From contig NC_052351.1 in the NCBI RefSeq assembly GCF_009727055.1, positions 9,461,744 through 9,525,743 on the forward strand: 64,000 nucleotides of DNA, in the 5' to 3' direction. A program made the position numbers and the translations under genes. Position 1 is the first letter of the stretch; the number at the start of each line of letters is the position of its first letter. Below the pieces are notes generated by a model, which made no database searches, was not told where the DNA came from, and was given only the letters and a program-made list of their open reading frames with translations. Shown in pieces: positions 48,001 through 59,162 of this stretch. This DNA comes from Benincasa hispida. Lineage: Eukaryota; Streptophyta; Magnoliopsida; Cucurbitales; Cucurbitaceae.

Positions 48001-48495
48001 ACTAGGGTGTTCAAATGACTCGACAATCCAAACCATTTGGACTACCCAATCAAAATTATAAGGATTGGGTTGGATTAGTTTTAATTTTGGGTTGGGTTGG
48101 ATTGGCTTTTTTATTTTATTTTTTTTTGGATTGCACTTTTAAAAATTCGGGTTGACACAACTCAACCCAAATTTCTAATATTATTAAATATATATATATA
48201 TATATATTATAACTCATATATATCTTTATGATGTTTGTAATAGATATCTTGGATTTTGATATTTAACATTTGTGTTTTATGAAATTTTAATGATTAGTAT
48301 GTATACAAATTTAATTATTGTACGTTAGTAAAAAAAATGTAATAAAAAGAAAAGAAAAGAAATAAATAACCTAACAACGCAACCCTTAAAATTTGGGTTG
48401 GGTTGGGTTGGGATGAGTTGGAGACCTTATTCGGGTCATTCGGGTTGGTCCAAAAAATTCCCCAAATCCAACCCAACTTGATCCATGTACACCTT
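48001..48495. mobile_element. hAT-like MITE
   Basis: Ends TAGGGTGTTCA and (reverse complement) AAGGTGTACA form short TIRs of the hAT-MITE type. Flanks TCTCTTTG (47993-48000) and TATCTTTG (48496-48503) make an 8-bp target duplication with one change. The interior is full of GGGTTGG/CCAACCC words and an (AT)n stretch (48187-48208). No coding. Confidence 0.72.
48395..48412 (+). other. G-quadruplex-type motif
   Basis: Four consecutive GGG runs separated by TT (GGGTTGGGTTGGGTTGGG) inside the MITE. This is the classic intramolecular G4 pattern with 2-base loops. Confidence 0.85.
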
Positions 48496-51046
48496 TATCT
48501 TTGTTTATCGATATATATTATGGAAGTTCGATTCAATAAAATTGTTATTGAATACATGAATTGCCTATTTTATTTTAGAAATAATCAAAATCCAATAAAC
48601 TAAGGTTCATGGCTATTACATGAATACTTGAACTTTATGTGGCATAAGAGTGGATCGGATTTGAGTAAAAAGTCAAAATGGTTTATAGTATATGAATAAG
48701 GCTAGGTGCATTATTCTAGGGACACTATCGGATGCGGCTTACTTTGTTGATGTTACAAATGTTGTAAAGTGCTACAAACGAAGTAATCATGATTTATTTA
48801 TAGAGACATGAGGAATGAGGGCATTCTATGTAAAGAGTTTACATAAGATCGGATCAAGAAATAAGTCATTCTTACTTTATAACGATGTTTACTGTTTAAA
48901 ACTGACTATTTCGAAGCAATGACCTAGGTAACTTGACATTTGAGCTAACTATGAACTCCTATTTATTCGGGATTGTCCTTAGTTTTGCATGGGTGAGGGT
49001 TGACTCAACAACACCAACTCAATAAGCCTCACATTTTAGGGATAATACTGGATAGATAGTTGGAAACATAGGGTGCAAGATGAAATTCACTCATACCCGC
49101 TTTTAGGGATAGTAGAAACGTTGTCCCCTTAAGTGCTGACTTTGAGTCTTGAACAAACACTCTCATTGGCCCGATAGGGACTCGGTTTGGTGATTGGAAC
49201 TCAAACTAATTGTTCATTAGAGGATTAGTGGGACTTAAAGAACAATAGGTAATCTCGGGGGTAAAACAGTTATTAATCCAACCATTATTACGAAATCCTG
49301 TAAAGGGTTAACTTACTAATGAGGGTTATATCGAGTGGTCACAATATATCTACAGTGAGGGGAGTGCAATTACTTGGGCTTTAGTGGAGTGACCTGGTAG
49401 TTAACGAATAGTGGTTAATTAGGTTAAAGAGTTTAGTTGGTTAATCTCAGATCGCTAACGCTCATGATCTGTAGGTCAATTAGGTCCCCTACTAGGTCAC
49501 AAATGGATTAAACCTTAGAATACTGTGATGAGAAAATTTGAAATGTTCAAATCCAAAATAAGGGAATTAGTAATTATATATGATATAATTACACGTTTAA
49601 TTATCGAATTAAACGAAATTGGAGAATTGAATAATATTTAAATGTGATTTAAATATTAATTACGTGAATAGTGATTTAGGTTTGTGGAACTGGTGTTTTA
49701 ATAATTTAATATTGGATATTTAATTATTTTAATTAATTAAATTATTTAATTTTATTTAAAAGTAATAATTTGAATTAATTTTATTTAAAATTAAAAAATT
49801 AAATTATATGAAAATTAAAATAATAAAAATTAATTTTGATTTAATTTGAGTTTTAGAATTTTAAATTAAATTTTGAAACAGTAATTTTAAATTAAAATTT
49901 GATTTTAATTTAGGAAATTGGAAAAATCAAAATTAAGTGGATTTTTCCCACTCTCACTCATAGTTCCACTAAAATTATTCAAGTAGGAGCTATCTTATTG
50001 TTGTACAATCTGATCGCATGAGGTTCTTATACAAAACTCAGTATTTTGAGCTGAGATAAAGACCTGCAAGATTGAAATTTTCTGAGATTGAAAGGTTGAT
50101 GAAGTGTTCTTCATATAGTTCTCAAAACCATCTTTTCTCCTAAAAAAACTCTTCCTCAATTTAGCTCATTTTGATTCCCACAAATTAATTTAAGACCCAA
50201 GAAAATAGTAGGGAAAATCTGTTGGTGGTCTCTACACATTTGGACAGGAAATTGGAGCTAAATTTGTGGATCAAAGAAAATCTTCAAAGGTATTTATGAA
50301 ACCCTATTGGTATTCTACGAATAAGCATATTTTTATACTAAAATTGATGAATTAGAGTGCTTAATGATTCTGAATTCTTCCGCTGATTGCTTGCTAACTC
50401 CAACAAAATCTTTATCATAAATAGAAAATATTTTTTTTTTCGATATTTAATTTAAGAATTCTTTTTGGTGGGAAAGACATTATGTGATAGTTTTCAGCAC
50501 ATTTTTACTCATTCAATACACATTTTTATTTTATTACGTTTAGACTCTTATTTCAACCTACATAACTTTATTTTCCATTAAACACGTACAACACACGTAG
50601 TTTCAACTAGTAAACTATAGGGAGTAAATTATAACTTTTCTCCAACTATTAGGGACCAAATTTAGAATCTAACCAACAATCAATTGATTCTAATGTTAAA
50701 CTTATGATTTTGACGGGAAAGCTCTAAAGTTTAGCGATACTGTTGAGCTCGTCGAGGTTACTGCTTTCTTAGATGAAATTATTACAGGCGAAGAAGTATG
50801 GATTTATCCTTTTTGTAGATTGTAACGGTTTTATGGAACTTACTTGAAAAGGTTGGGATTGTTTCATCAAGCATTTTTTTCTATGACATTCAAGCTTTTA
50901 ATCAACAAAATATTATTTTATGCTTCTCTTTTTTTCCACGGATCTGTAATACCATTGTTCACATTTTGGCATGTTATGCACGACAAGCCAAAATCTTTAA
51001 TGTATGGCTTGAAGATAACCCCATAAATTGATGCCATTACCTCTTG

Positions 51047-51180
51047 TGATTTGACATCTCATTAGTTTTATTCTTTTTTTATATTACTAAAAAAAATAGG
51101 AGTAGGGAGATTTGACATCTAGTTAGTTTTGTTCTTTTTTATATTACTGAAAAAAAAAAAAAAAAAAGGAGCAGGGAGGT
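51047..51180 (+). repeat. About 65-bp tandem duplication
   Basis: TTTGACATCT.ATTAGTTTT followed by TTCTTTTTTATATTACT and an A-run occurs twice in a row; the second copy has a longer A-run. Confidence 0.75.
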
Positions 51181-51679
51181 TTAAATGGAGTAGAAGAATA
51201 TCAAGAAAAACATAAAAGGTTAAAAGTTATTTTTGTGAAGTCCTTTGATTATATATTAAACATAGAAGCTACCGTTCCACTTACAAAATATTCTTATGAT
51301 AGGATTTGTTCCTGGTCAGAAATATAATAAAATCGCCTTTCATATTCTCCGAACATGGATTTCTACATTTTTAAGAAAGCAACAAGTTAATTTTTAAATT
51401 TTATTTTTCATTATTTAATAACGTAGTCTATATAATTTTAATTTTGTAATAATTTAATATTTGAACTATGGTATGTAACAATGTAGTTTTTGTAGTTTAA
51501 AATTTGTAGTAATTTAGTTCATGTCGTGAAAATTAGAATTAAAATTTAATGAGATTTCTCACATGATTAGATTTATAATTTTATTAGGTATCAATATGTT
51601 TGTAAACTATTAAAACTACGTCAATATATAGTTGTCTAAAAGAAGTCTACATTGGTAAATAATAAAACCTAACATTTAA

Positions 51680-51967
51680 GCCCATTTGGTAACTATTTGA
51701 TTTTTTGTTTTTGAAAATTAAACCTATTTCATCACATTTCTTACAATGATTTACATTTTCTTAAGTATAATGGTTGAATTATTTGCTAAATTCCAAAGAC
51801 AAAAACAACTTTTTGAAAACTATTTTTTTAGTTCTCAAAATTTAGCTTTGTTTTTTTAAACCATCAGTGAAAAGTAGATAACACAATAAGAAATTTGAAG
51901 ACAGAAGTAGTGTTTATAGCTAAATTTTCTAGAACAAAAATAAAAAATAAAATGGTTATCATGCCTT
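51680..51967. mobile_element. MITE, second copy of the 37551 family
   Basis: Left end AAGCCCATTTGGTAAC and right end GTTATCATGCCTTA pair as imperfect TIRs. The interior matches the copy at 37551-37862 through TTTTTGAAAATTAA, TTACAATGATTT and TATAATGGTT. Confidence 0.6.
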
Positions 51968-52650
51968 AGTTTTATGAAATTCTTTAACCATAAGATTGAA
52001 AATGCAATGCTTAAAATCACAAAGACTAAATTAGTATATACTAAAGTTTGAATATGAGTGTTACAAAATTAAAAGTACTAAATGAAATAGTTATAAATTA
52101 AAATTAAATTTGTCAAAGAGTAATTTATTAGGAACAATGGCAAATATAACAACCAAATTCAAAATAAATATAATAAAATATAAAAGAATTTGTAGATAAT
52201 AATAAAATTTAGAGCTTTCGAAATTGATAGACTATATGGAATTTAGGGTTAAATGCTATCCATTGCAATTAACTCAACATAATTTCACTCCTCATATCAT
52301 TTTTTTTAGTTAGTTTGAACAAATTTCCAGCAATTTTCCACAAATAAATTCCCACCCTCTTTCCTCTCACTTTCAGCATGTTCCTATCGGCTTCTCCTCA
52401 CTGATCTGAAGGGTTTTAGGGTTCAGATATTCTTATTATTCAAGAGGCAGCCATTAAAGCAAGTGCCCTCTGCTTCGGTGTTTTGAGTTCATCGTACACA
52501 ATCCAACTTTGCTTTCTCTCTAACCTCAGACCTAAAACTTTCAGACAATTGTTTATCCTCTCAATGCCTTTGTGCAATTTAAGTCGGGAAGCACTTCAGA
52601 GCTTTTGATTGTGGGAGGATTGGTCGAATTAGGACCGTTAGGTTTCTTTC

Positions 52651-55600
52651 ATGTCGATTTCCCAAGATTTATATCCATCACAAGATGACCTTCTCTACGA
52701 AGAAGAGCTCCTTCGAAATCCTTTTAGTTTGAAGTTGTGGTGGCGCTACCTCATAGCACGAGCAGAAGCACCATTCAAGAAGCGATTCATTATCTACGAG
52801 CGGGCTCTCAAGGCCCTCCCCGGAAGCTATAAGTTATGGTATGCATATCTGCGCGAACGCCTCGATCTGGTACGAAATCTTCCCATTACTCATTCTCAAT
52901 ACGAAACTCTTAACAACACGTTTGAACGAGCGCTTGTGACTATGCATAAAATGCCAAGAATATGGATAATGTACCTACAGACTTTGACTAACCAGAAATT
53001 AGTGACCCGAACGCGTCGGACGTTCGACCGAGCCCTTTGTGCTCTTCCAGTTACACAGCACGATCGCATTTGGGAGCCATACCTTGTTTTTGTTAGCCAA
53101 AAGGGTATTCCAATTGAGACCTCACTTAGAGTTTATCGAAGGTATTTAAAATACGACCCTACACACATTGAAGACTTGATTGAATTTTTGGTTAATTCAA
53201 ATCTGTGGCAAGAAGCTGCAGAGAATTTGGCTTCCGTGTTGAATGACGATCAATTTTATTCTATAAAGGGGAAGACCAAGCATCGGTTGTGGTTGGAGCT
53301 GTGTGATTTGCTTACTAGACATGCTACTGAAGTTTCAGGGTTGAATGTTGATGCCATAATAAGGGGCGGCATTAGGAAGTTCACCGATGAAGTAGGGCGC
53401 TTGTGGACATCACTCGCAGAATATTACATCAGAAGGAATTTACACGAGAAGGCAAGAGATATATTTGAAGAAGGGATGACTACTGTTGTTACTGTAAGAG
53501 ATTTTAGTGTGATATTTGATTCGTACTCTCAATTCGAGGAGAGTATGCTAGCTCATAAAATGGAAAATATAGATTTGAGTGATGAGGAAGATGAAGTACA
53601 GGTAAATGGCCTGGAGGAGGAGGAGGAAGAGGACATCCGATTAGATATTGATTTATCAGTTTCTAAGTTTGAGAAGAAAATACTTCAAGGGTTTTGGCTG
53701 TATGATGATAATGACATTGATCTGAGACTAGCTAGGTTAGACCATCTTATGGACAGAAGACCAGAATTAGCTAATAGTGTTCTTCTACGACAAAATCCTC
53801 ATAATGTTGAACAATGGCATCGGAGGATTAAATTATTTGAGGGCAATCCCACAAGACAAATATTGACGTATACCGAGGCTGTGAGAACAGTGGATCCCAT
53901 GAAAGCAGTAGGTAAGCCTCATACCTTATGGGTTGCTTTTGCTAAGTTGTATGAAGCACACAAAGATCTTCCAAATGCAAGAGTTATTTTTGACAAAGCT
54001 GTACAAGTTAACTATAAGACAGTGGATAACTTGGCTAGCATTTGGTGTGAATGGGCGGAAATGGAATTGAGACATAAAAACTTCAAAGGGGCTTTGGAGC
54101 TGATGCGTCGTGCTACAGCAGAGCCATCTGTTGAAGTCAAACGAAAAGGTAACTCCATAAAGCTTTCTCATTAGTAATTGCACTCGTGTTTAATTATGTT
54201 GCTGATTATCTCATTTAGAGTTAACAGTACTCTTGGTTTTTCTTGTGTTAAAGCATCTTACTTGGGGTTTAGTCGCAAGTATTTTGGTTGTATAGCAGAC
54301 ATGGAACTAAATTAGAGGTTATTTAGTAGGATATTTTGAACAGTAAATTAAATAGTTTGTTTCTCAACAGAAGAATACTGATTTCAACAAACCTATATTT
54401 GTCATTGTGAATCTAAAATGAACTCAAGGTATATGGAGCAACAGTAATAGTTACATTGGTTTATGCTTATAATTGCAGTGGCTGCTGATGGGAATGAACC
54501 AGTCCAGATGAAGGTGCACAAGTCCCTAAGACTTTGGACCTTTTATGTGGATCTGGAAGAAAGTCTTGGAACCTTGGAGTCTACCCGTGCAGTTTATGAG
54601 CGAATACTGGACTTAAGAATCGCTACCCCACAAATAATAATCAACTATGCCTTGCTTCTTGAGGTATGCTAAATTTGGCTTGTGTCGTTTTATATTACCT
54701 TTATTCCGTGGATGGATTAAGATTTACTCATGATTTTGACATGTTCAGGAACATAAGTACTTTGAAGATGCATTCAAGGTATATGAAAGGGGCGTGAAGA
54801 TTTTCAAATATCCTCATGTCAAAGATATATGGGTCACATATCTATCCAAGTTTGTGAAAAGATATGGGAAGACAAAATTGGAGCGGGCAAGAGAACTATT
54901 TGAGCATGCGGTTGAAACAGTATGTAAAATTGATCTCTTCTCCATCTCTTGCATTTCTTTGAATTAATAGAATTGGTTCTTATGGAAAAAAAGGCTTCTT
55001 GTAATTATGCTGAAATGCAATTATCTAAAACTATCTGATAGCAATCGAGTCTTCCATGAAAATTGGATATCTATGAAGCTATTTTACTTTGGCTTAGTTT
55101 GAAGAAAGCACAAGAGTTTCAAGATGCATACGAAGTTGTAGTAACAGTTCTGGAAGGACGGATGCCTGTAGTTTATATTTGAAACAAAATAGTGGAGGTG
55201 CTTTTTTTTAATAAATAATTTTTACAGTGGGAAAGTTAAACGGTCTACTATCAATCAATTTTTTGTATGAAATCAAAATTCCCCAATTCCCAAATACCGC
55301 ATCAGTTCTGCTTTCGTCTATGCACCAAACCCTACGAAGCGAGGAAGAAGAAGAAGAAGAGAACATAGGGATCTCTAACCTCTTATATGAGGAATATTGT
55401 CGTAAAAGAGTTGAAAACAAGAAGAGAATGGAAGCCCTAATTTTCCCTTGCCTTCTCAATCTCTCATCAACTCTTCCCATTTCAAGTCCTTCCATAGTAA
55501 GCCCACAAAGCCTCACATGACTCAGAAACAACTTATGGTGGTGAGGAGGTCCAGTCGCATAGTGAAACAGCCAGCCCCTGCTTACGCTGAAGTTCTTGTT

Positions 55601-58280
55601 GATTGCATGGTGATTCCTAGAAGGATCTCCAGAGCAAGAGAATTTTCAGACCAGTTTTATGCTTTGGATGAAGCAAGAAAGAATGCCTTTGAAAGAGCTC
55701 AGGAATTACAGCAGGATTGGAGCCAAATTATCCCATCTGTATAAAGTCGATGGTCCAGTCTCATGTTAGTAGTTGTTTCCGGCTGGGCCTTTCTGCTCAT
55801 TTCTGCAAGACGCACCTTCCAAAGAATGATGGAGTAATGATGTTAATAGATGAAGATGGTGATATGAGTATCCAAAAATAAATTTGGCACGAAAAACAGG
55901 ATTTAGTGGGGTGATGGAAGGTTTTCTCAATTGCTCATAAGTTAGCAGATGGAGATGCTGTGGTTTTTTGATGCATTAAACCTACAGCCTGCAAGGTACT
56001 TTAGGGCGGATGGTTCCAAAGAAGATAGTGATTCTAATAGTAGCTAAATGATTTACTTTCTTATTCCAAATCAGTTCATTTCAGGTGAGAATTGACGAGG
56101 TCTGGGGAAGTGCACATAATGCAACAAGTTTTCTCAGAATTGGTTTTGGAGTAAAAGGCAACCTGTGCCTTGTACAATCTTGTGTCAGCTGAATATGACT
56201 ATTATATTGGGGGTGGGGGGTGGTGTGTATTCAAGTATCCCCTCTCCCTAACATTTCTTCTCTCTTTTTTTAAATCCTTTTCTTTGTTTTAGCTTAGACT
56301 GCTTGTTAACTGATAGATTTTGCTGATTTTTGGAGAGCCTTTAGGGTTTCTAGTGGGATGAGCCACTGTGTAAGCTATTGTATTGTACTAGAATTTCTAC
56401 TGGGATCCCTATGTTAGCTGATAGATTTTGCTGATTTTGATTGGGAGAGCCTTGAGGATGAGTCCCTGTGTAAGCCAATGTACTAGAGTTTCCAAAACAA
56501 GTCTGATTTCTTAATTAATAATTTGTTCTGTTTCTCTCTAAAAAAAAGAAAAAAAAGAAATAGTGGAGTGTTTTTTAGAAAGAAAAAAAAAATTAAAAAA
56601 GGAAATCAAAGTTAAAACACAAATTTAAATTACCTCTCTTTTAGTAGATATATATTCTTTTTTCCATTCCAAGTGGTTGTCATATTCTCCTGTGCTTCTG
56701 CATATATTTTAGATTAATAATTTTCTTTGTTTCTGTTTATGGAGATAACGAAAATGGTTGTTAGAATTTATGTTTGGGTAGTTCTTAAGTTGACCATTCA
56801 GGATCTTAAAATCCAGCGATTCCCCACCTTTATTCCCTTCAAGGGCTTGATATAGACTTTTGAGTAGTTCTTGTTTCATTATAACATTCTTTTTCATTAA
56901 GTAGATTCAAGGTCTTGCCTTTGTTTCCGAGTTGAATGATATTGAAATTCTTCCTTATCACATTTACCGAATACAATGGTTATGATGATGCTAATGGTTT
57001 TATATTTTGATTGTGCATTCAGGCACCTGCTGATTCTGTTAGGCCTTTGTATCTTCAATACGCGAAGCTTGAGGAAGACCATGGTTTGGCAAAGCGAGCT
57101 ATGAAGGTCTATGATCAGGCAACTAAAGCTGTTCCGAACAATGAGAAATTGAGCATGTATGAAATATACATTGCCCGTGCAGCCGAGATATTTGGTGTTC
57201 CTAAAACTAGAGAAATCTATGAACAAGCAATAGAATCTGGTCTTCCCGATCAAGATGTGAAGACTATGTGCTTGAAGTATGCTGAGCTGGAGAAGAGTTT
57301 GGGAGAAATTGATCGTTCTCGTGGAATATATGTATTTGCTTCACAGTTTGCAGATCCTAGATCAGATTTGAACTTTTGGAATAAGTGGCACGAGTTTGAG
57401 GTGCAACATGGAAATGAAGATACTTTTAGAGAGATGCTTCGTATCAAAAGGAGTGTTTCTGCTAGCTATAGCCAGGTATGTTCTTATTCAACACTTCTAG
57501 TGTATCCTCCCATTATTTAGTGGAACTTTTGTTAATGAAGACAAGAAATCAGTCCTCCTTTATGGAATCAAACCAAAGAAATTTGAAAGAAGAGGGGGAA
57601 GCAAAGGATAGGGAAGAGATAGTTAATGAAAGTGCAGGAGGAAACTGAATTTTTAACAGAGGGACTAAATTGTTACCATTTAAAATTTTTGGGACATGAT
57701 TGTTACTTTTTGAATGTTCAATGACTAAAATGTTACTTTGATGAGATTTTTAGCCACGTTTTTACTTCTTGCATGAACACATGGTTAATTATTTTATGTA
57801 AATGTTTGGAATACTTATCTTACACATTCTTACCTTCTTTATGTTCGTCAGACACATTTTATTCTTCCCGAGTATCTAATGCAAAAGGATCAGACACTGA
57901 ACCTCGATGAGGCGAAAGACAAATTGAAGCAGGCTGGGGTTACAGAAGACGAAATGGCTGCTCTAGAGAGGCAGTTGGCCCCTGCAATTGAAGACACGGC
58001 CAAAGATAACAGCCGTAAAGTTGGTTTTGTGAGTGCTGGAGTGGAATCACAGGCTGATGGAGGATTAAAGGTTACTGCTCATCAAGAAGACATTGAATTG
58101 CCAGATGAAAGCGACTCGGAAGAAGACGAGAACGTCGAAATTGCTCAGAAAGAAGTCCCATCTGCAGTTTTCGGAGGTCTTGCTCGAAAGAAGGAAGATT
58201 CCGATGAGGTGGATGGAGAAAAGGATGATGACAGCCACCTAGGTGCGCTTGAGAGAATAAAAAGGCAAAAGAAAGCCTAA
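52651..58280 (+). CDS. SYF1: SYF1/XAB2 pre-mRNA splicing factor
   Basis: A TPR/HAT-repeat scaffold of the NineTeen-complex/IBC module of the spliceosome (human XAB2/SYF1), acting in the nucleus. Five exons join in frame with GT-AG introns: 52651-54148, 54479-54663, 54749-54919, 57023-57475 and 57852-58280, giving 911 codons plus stop, near the family length. Residues about 15-310 carry N-terminal HAT repeats (NPFSLKLWWRYLIARAEAP, WIMYLQTL, RTFDRALCALP, IWEPYL). An acidic insert follows at about 310-331 (LSDEEDE, EEEEEED), then further HAT repeats (LWVAFAKLYE, IWCEWAEMEL, LWTFYVDLEESLGTLESTRA, IWVTYLSKFVKRYGKTKLER, EIYISRAAEIFGVP). The tail is charged, with EIAQKE-like acidic patches and a basic end RIKRQKKA. 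The start is the first Met, giving the family N-terminus. Intron 3 (54920-57022) holds a processed pseudogene. The 3' end faces the oxidoreductase gene, 882 bp apart. Confidence 0.95.
55187..55209 (+). repeat. Left target-site duplication of retrocopy
   Basis: AAATAGTGGAGGTGC plus a T-run; repeated at 56558-56577 as AAATAGTGGAGTG plus a T-run. Confidence 0.8.
55210..56557 (+). pseudogene. Processed pseudogene of a B3-domain protein
   Basis: Intronless, broken copy of a plant B3 DNA-binding protein of the group that includes Arabidopsis At3g19184/At5g42700 (recalled, not searched). In order: LYEEYCRKRVENKKRMEAL (about 55384-55440), then in other frames QLMVVRRSSRIVKQPAPAY, VIPRRISRAREFSDQFYALD and RKNAFERAQELQQDW (to 55744). 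The B3 domain follows: MVQSHVSSCFRLGLSAHFCK, THLPKNDGVMMLIDEDGD, SIAHKLADGDAVVF and an acidic C-terminus DGSKEDSDSNSS with stop at about 56047. At least three frameshifts and stops interrupt it (e.g. TAA at 55742). A 3' UTR follows, with an internal duplication (about 56310-56480), then a 3' poly(A) tract (56540-56557). It sits in SYF1 intron 3 on the same strand, bracketed by long direct repeats, as expected for LINE-type retroposition. Confidence 0.88.
56558..56577 (+). repeat. Right target-site duplication of retrocopy
   Basis: AAATAGTGGAGTGTTTTTTA immediately after the poly(A) tract; matches 55187-55209 with small differences. Confidence 0.8.
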
Positions 58281-59162
58281 CAGTGTTTTGTAATGTAAAT
58301 TAGAGTTGTTTTAAAATCAATGAGTTTTTGAAGGAAATAGTAAAAACACCCCGTCCGCATTTCTTGGGGTTTTATGGTAGAAAATAGCATCTTTTTAGAT
58401 TATGAGTTATAGTTAATCGATTATTGCTGTGGGTTGCTAATTGTTTAGAAAATTGAGATTGATTTATTTCATTTCTGTTTAATTTGATTAATTTTCTCGT
58501 ACTGTTGTAGTTGGATCAACATGCGTTTTAAAAGAAGACAGATAAACCCATAAATGAAGTCGCATTAATACTTGAAACTTTGGATCAACTAGATGTTGCT
58601 TTATGAATAGCGTTTTAATCAGGATTGATGTAGCATGACTCTGATTTGAACACTTCTAACTTATCTTAATTCATTATTTTGTATAAATATCAAAAGATTT
58701 TAGGTAAAAAAAAATCCACGTTTGGAACTATATGATTTTCATTGTCATAGGCTAATTATCAATTATCAATTAATAAAACAGAACTAAAAGTCTATATTAG
58801 TATTTTTTTAAAAAAACTATATCAATAATCTTTTGAACTTTACTTTCTTTTCCAGGCACCATCTAGACAAAGATTTAAATATATTCATTTCAATTTTTTT
58901 TTTCTAAGCGAAATAAAAAAAATTTAAAATCCTTGAAGTTTCTTGAATCCAAATGGGGCGGTAACGTTTCTAATTAAATTTGTACCATCATTGGAAACAA
59001 GACCGGTAAGAGAAGTAAAAGTAACTAACAAAGTACATTTTATTACTGCCAAATTTGGAGGGCCTACGACAAAACCAGAACCCGACCAGATAAAACTAAA
59101 CTTCATCCACAACTTAATCAGCAATCATGTCTTCACCTGGGTCCATTGACGATCCATGTGCA
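58281..59162. other. Convergent 3' flanks of SYF1 and oxidoreductase
   Basis: 882 bp between the two stop codons. Both 3' UTRs and polyadenylation regions must lie here. Overlapping short frames at about 58924-59149 on both strands are UTR shadows, not genes. Confidence 0.6.

Larger units (their letters stand above)
47940..50405 (+). mobile_element. LTR-A family copy 5, split by a MITE
   Basis: The 3' part (48498-50405) is a clear LTR-A copy ending CTAACTCCAACA, identical to copy 3's end. The 5' piece (about 47940-48000) resembles the LTR-A start, with ATGCCACATACAACG for ATGTCCTAAAACTCG. The two are separated by the MITE at 48001-48495. The 5' terminus is decayed, and no clear 5-bp duplication was found, so that boundary is approximate. 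Confidence 0.68.
46301..50610 (+). mobile_element. Non-autonomous Helitron with nested insertions
   Basis: Starts TCTATCTAAAATATAAAAGG directly after an A and ends CTAG (50607-50610) followed by T, the Helitron insertion signature. A short ACGT...ACGT hairpin (about 50584-50598) lies 8 bases inside the 3' end. The start resembles that of the Helitron at 12951-15980. About 2.5 kb of the length is a nested LTR-A copy with a MITE. No Rep/Hel coding seen. Confidence 0.62.
50611..52650. other. Intergenic DNA; SYF1 5' flank
   Basis: No gene recognised. Includes a short tandem duplication (51047-51180), a MITE (51680-51967), and at the right end a pyrimidine-rich leader-like stretch (about 52340-52480) likely to be the SYF1 promoter/5' UTR. 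Confidence 0.5.

Noticed and set aside
55227..55520. Two overlapping frames as possible small host genes (55227-55520, 55448-55744)
   Set aside because: Both are pieces of one frameshifted B3-domain retrocopy with poly(A) and target duplications.
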